Shown here piece after piece: positions 6,051 to 6,257 of a DNA stretch of 6,257 bases. The translations under genes were made by a program, and so were the position numbers. The stretch covers positions 1 to 6,257 of the forward strand of contig CAKOFP010000258.1 in assembly GCA_933226995.1 (NCBI GenBank), read 5' to 3'. The stretch is from Candidatus Nitrosopolaris rasttigaisensis (GTDB lineage: Archaea > Thermoproteota > Nitrososphaeria > Nitrososphaerales > Nitrososphaeraceae). Under the pieces are notes generated by a model that had not been told where the DNA came from, ran no database searches, and saw only the letters and a program-made list of their open reading frames with translations. Position 1 is the stretch's first letter, and every line of letters starts with the position of its first letter.

Positions 6051-6203
6051 TCAACTTGCTTCTAGTTCTTTGATCCTTTCGACTACCCCTTGACCTTCTT
6101 TTTCTAGTTCATCTTTATATTCCTTTAACAATGCAATGCGTTCTTCTTTAGTAAGAAAACTTCTTGCTTTTTGAAAGCCTGTTCCGCAACAACCATAACC
6201 CAT
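6051..6203 (-). CDS. Small helical protein with N-terminal Cys-Cys motif, 50 residues
   Basis: The product begins MGYGCCGTGF (vicinal C5-C6), followed by RSFLTKEERIALL (14-26) and a long charged helix, KEYKDELEKEGQGVVERIKELE (27-48), likely a helix or short coiled coil. I recall small archaeal proteins of this layout (CC near the start, then F-L-T-K-E-E and L-E-K-E-x-x-G-V-x-E-R-I), usually annotated hypothetical; the cysteines may bind metal. No function is assigned. The frame could start at ATG 6236 (61 residues), but ATG 6203 is preferred: AAGGAGGTGG ends 9 bases upstream, and the TATA element at 6247-6256 predicts transcription start near 6225, inside the longer version. It is convergent with the small gene ending at 5998. 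Confidence 0.8.
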   Translation of the reverse strand: MGYGCCGTGFQKARSFLTKEERIALLKEYKDELEKEGQGVVERIKELEAS

Positions 6204-6212
6204 AGAATCATT

Positions 6213-6222
6213 CCACCTCCTT
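6213..6222 (-). promoter_or_regulatory. Strong Shine-Dalgarno that fixes the start at 6203
   Basis: On the minus strand AAGGAGGTGG includes AGGAGGTG, an eight-base match to the complement of the archaeal 16S rRNA 3' end (CACCUCCU). A gap of nine bases to ATG 6203 is normal. It is the only strong ribosome binding site in the window. Confidence 0.7.
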
Positions 6223-6246
6223 ATTATTTCCGTCATATCGCATATA

Positions 6247-6256
6247 CGATATATAG
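6247..6256 (-). promoter_or_regulatory. Candidate TATA box for the CC-motif gene
   Basis: CTATATATCG on the minus strand at the right edge of the window. Normal spacing puts transcription start near 6225, giving a short leader that contains the Shine-Dalgarno. Upstream recognition elements would lie outside the window. Confidence 0.4.
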
Positions 6257-6257
6257 A

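Overview
The window looks like chromosomal DNA from an ammonia-oxidising-type archaeon (Nitrososphaerota/Thaumarchaeota, most like the AT-rich soil group around Nitrosocosmicus). This is an inference. It rests on archaeal-style TATA elements about 26-35 bases upstream of several starts, near-leaderless genes alongside one gene with a perfect archaeal Shine-Dalgarno, T-run terminators without GC hairpins, and small proteins of a kind I recall from this phylum. I see no insertion sequence, CRISPR array, rRNA or tRNA.

Left part (1-3306, all minus strand): a ccdA-type membrane electron carrier (2440-3306) lies 24 bases upstream of a membrane-anchored thioredoxin-like protein with a DipZ-type C-terminal domain (1207-2415). 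Together they reproduce the domain content of the single-chain bacterial protein DipZ, split over two genes. They would carry reducing power from the cytoplasm to thiols outside the membrane. After about 220 bases comes a membrane-anchored polysaccharide deacetylase (3' end beyond position 1), an extracytoplasmic enzyme with four cysteines that could be a client of the redox pair.

Middle (3307-4568): a 403-base divergent intergenic region contains a structured, less AT-rich island (3421-3530), bracketed by a TATA-like element and a T-run, which may be a small RNA. A plus-strand three-TM small membrane protein follows (3710-3991). Overlapping its last 6 bases from the other strand is what I read as a broken gene (3986-4325): two convincing protein pieces in different frames that join into a roughly 113-residue C2H2-like zinc-binding protein if two single-base frameshifts are corrected.

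Right part (4569-6257): a luciferase-like (LLM) flavin/F420 oxidoreductase on the minus strand with a clear leaderless promoter; about 335 bases with no recognised gene; a 56-residue plus-strand small gene (5828-5998) starting with GTG under its own TATA element; and, convergent with it, a 50-residue CC-motif helical protein (6051-6203, minus) whose start is fixed by a strong Shine-Dalgarno.

The main points of interest are the split DipZ pair, the frameshifted zinc-finger gene, the short gene at 5828 and the candidate RNA at 3421-3530. No wholly new multi-gene system is evident.
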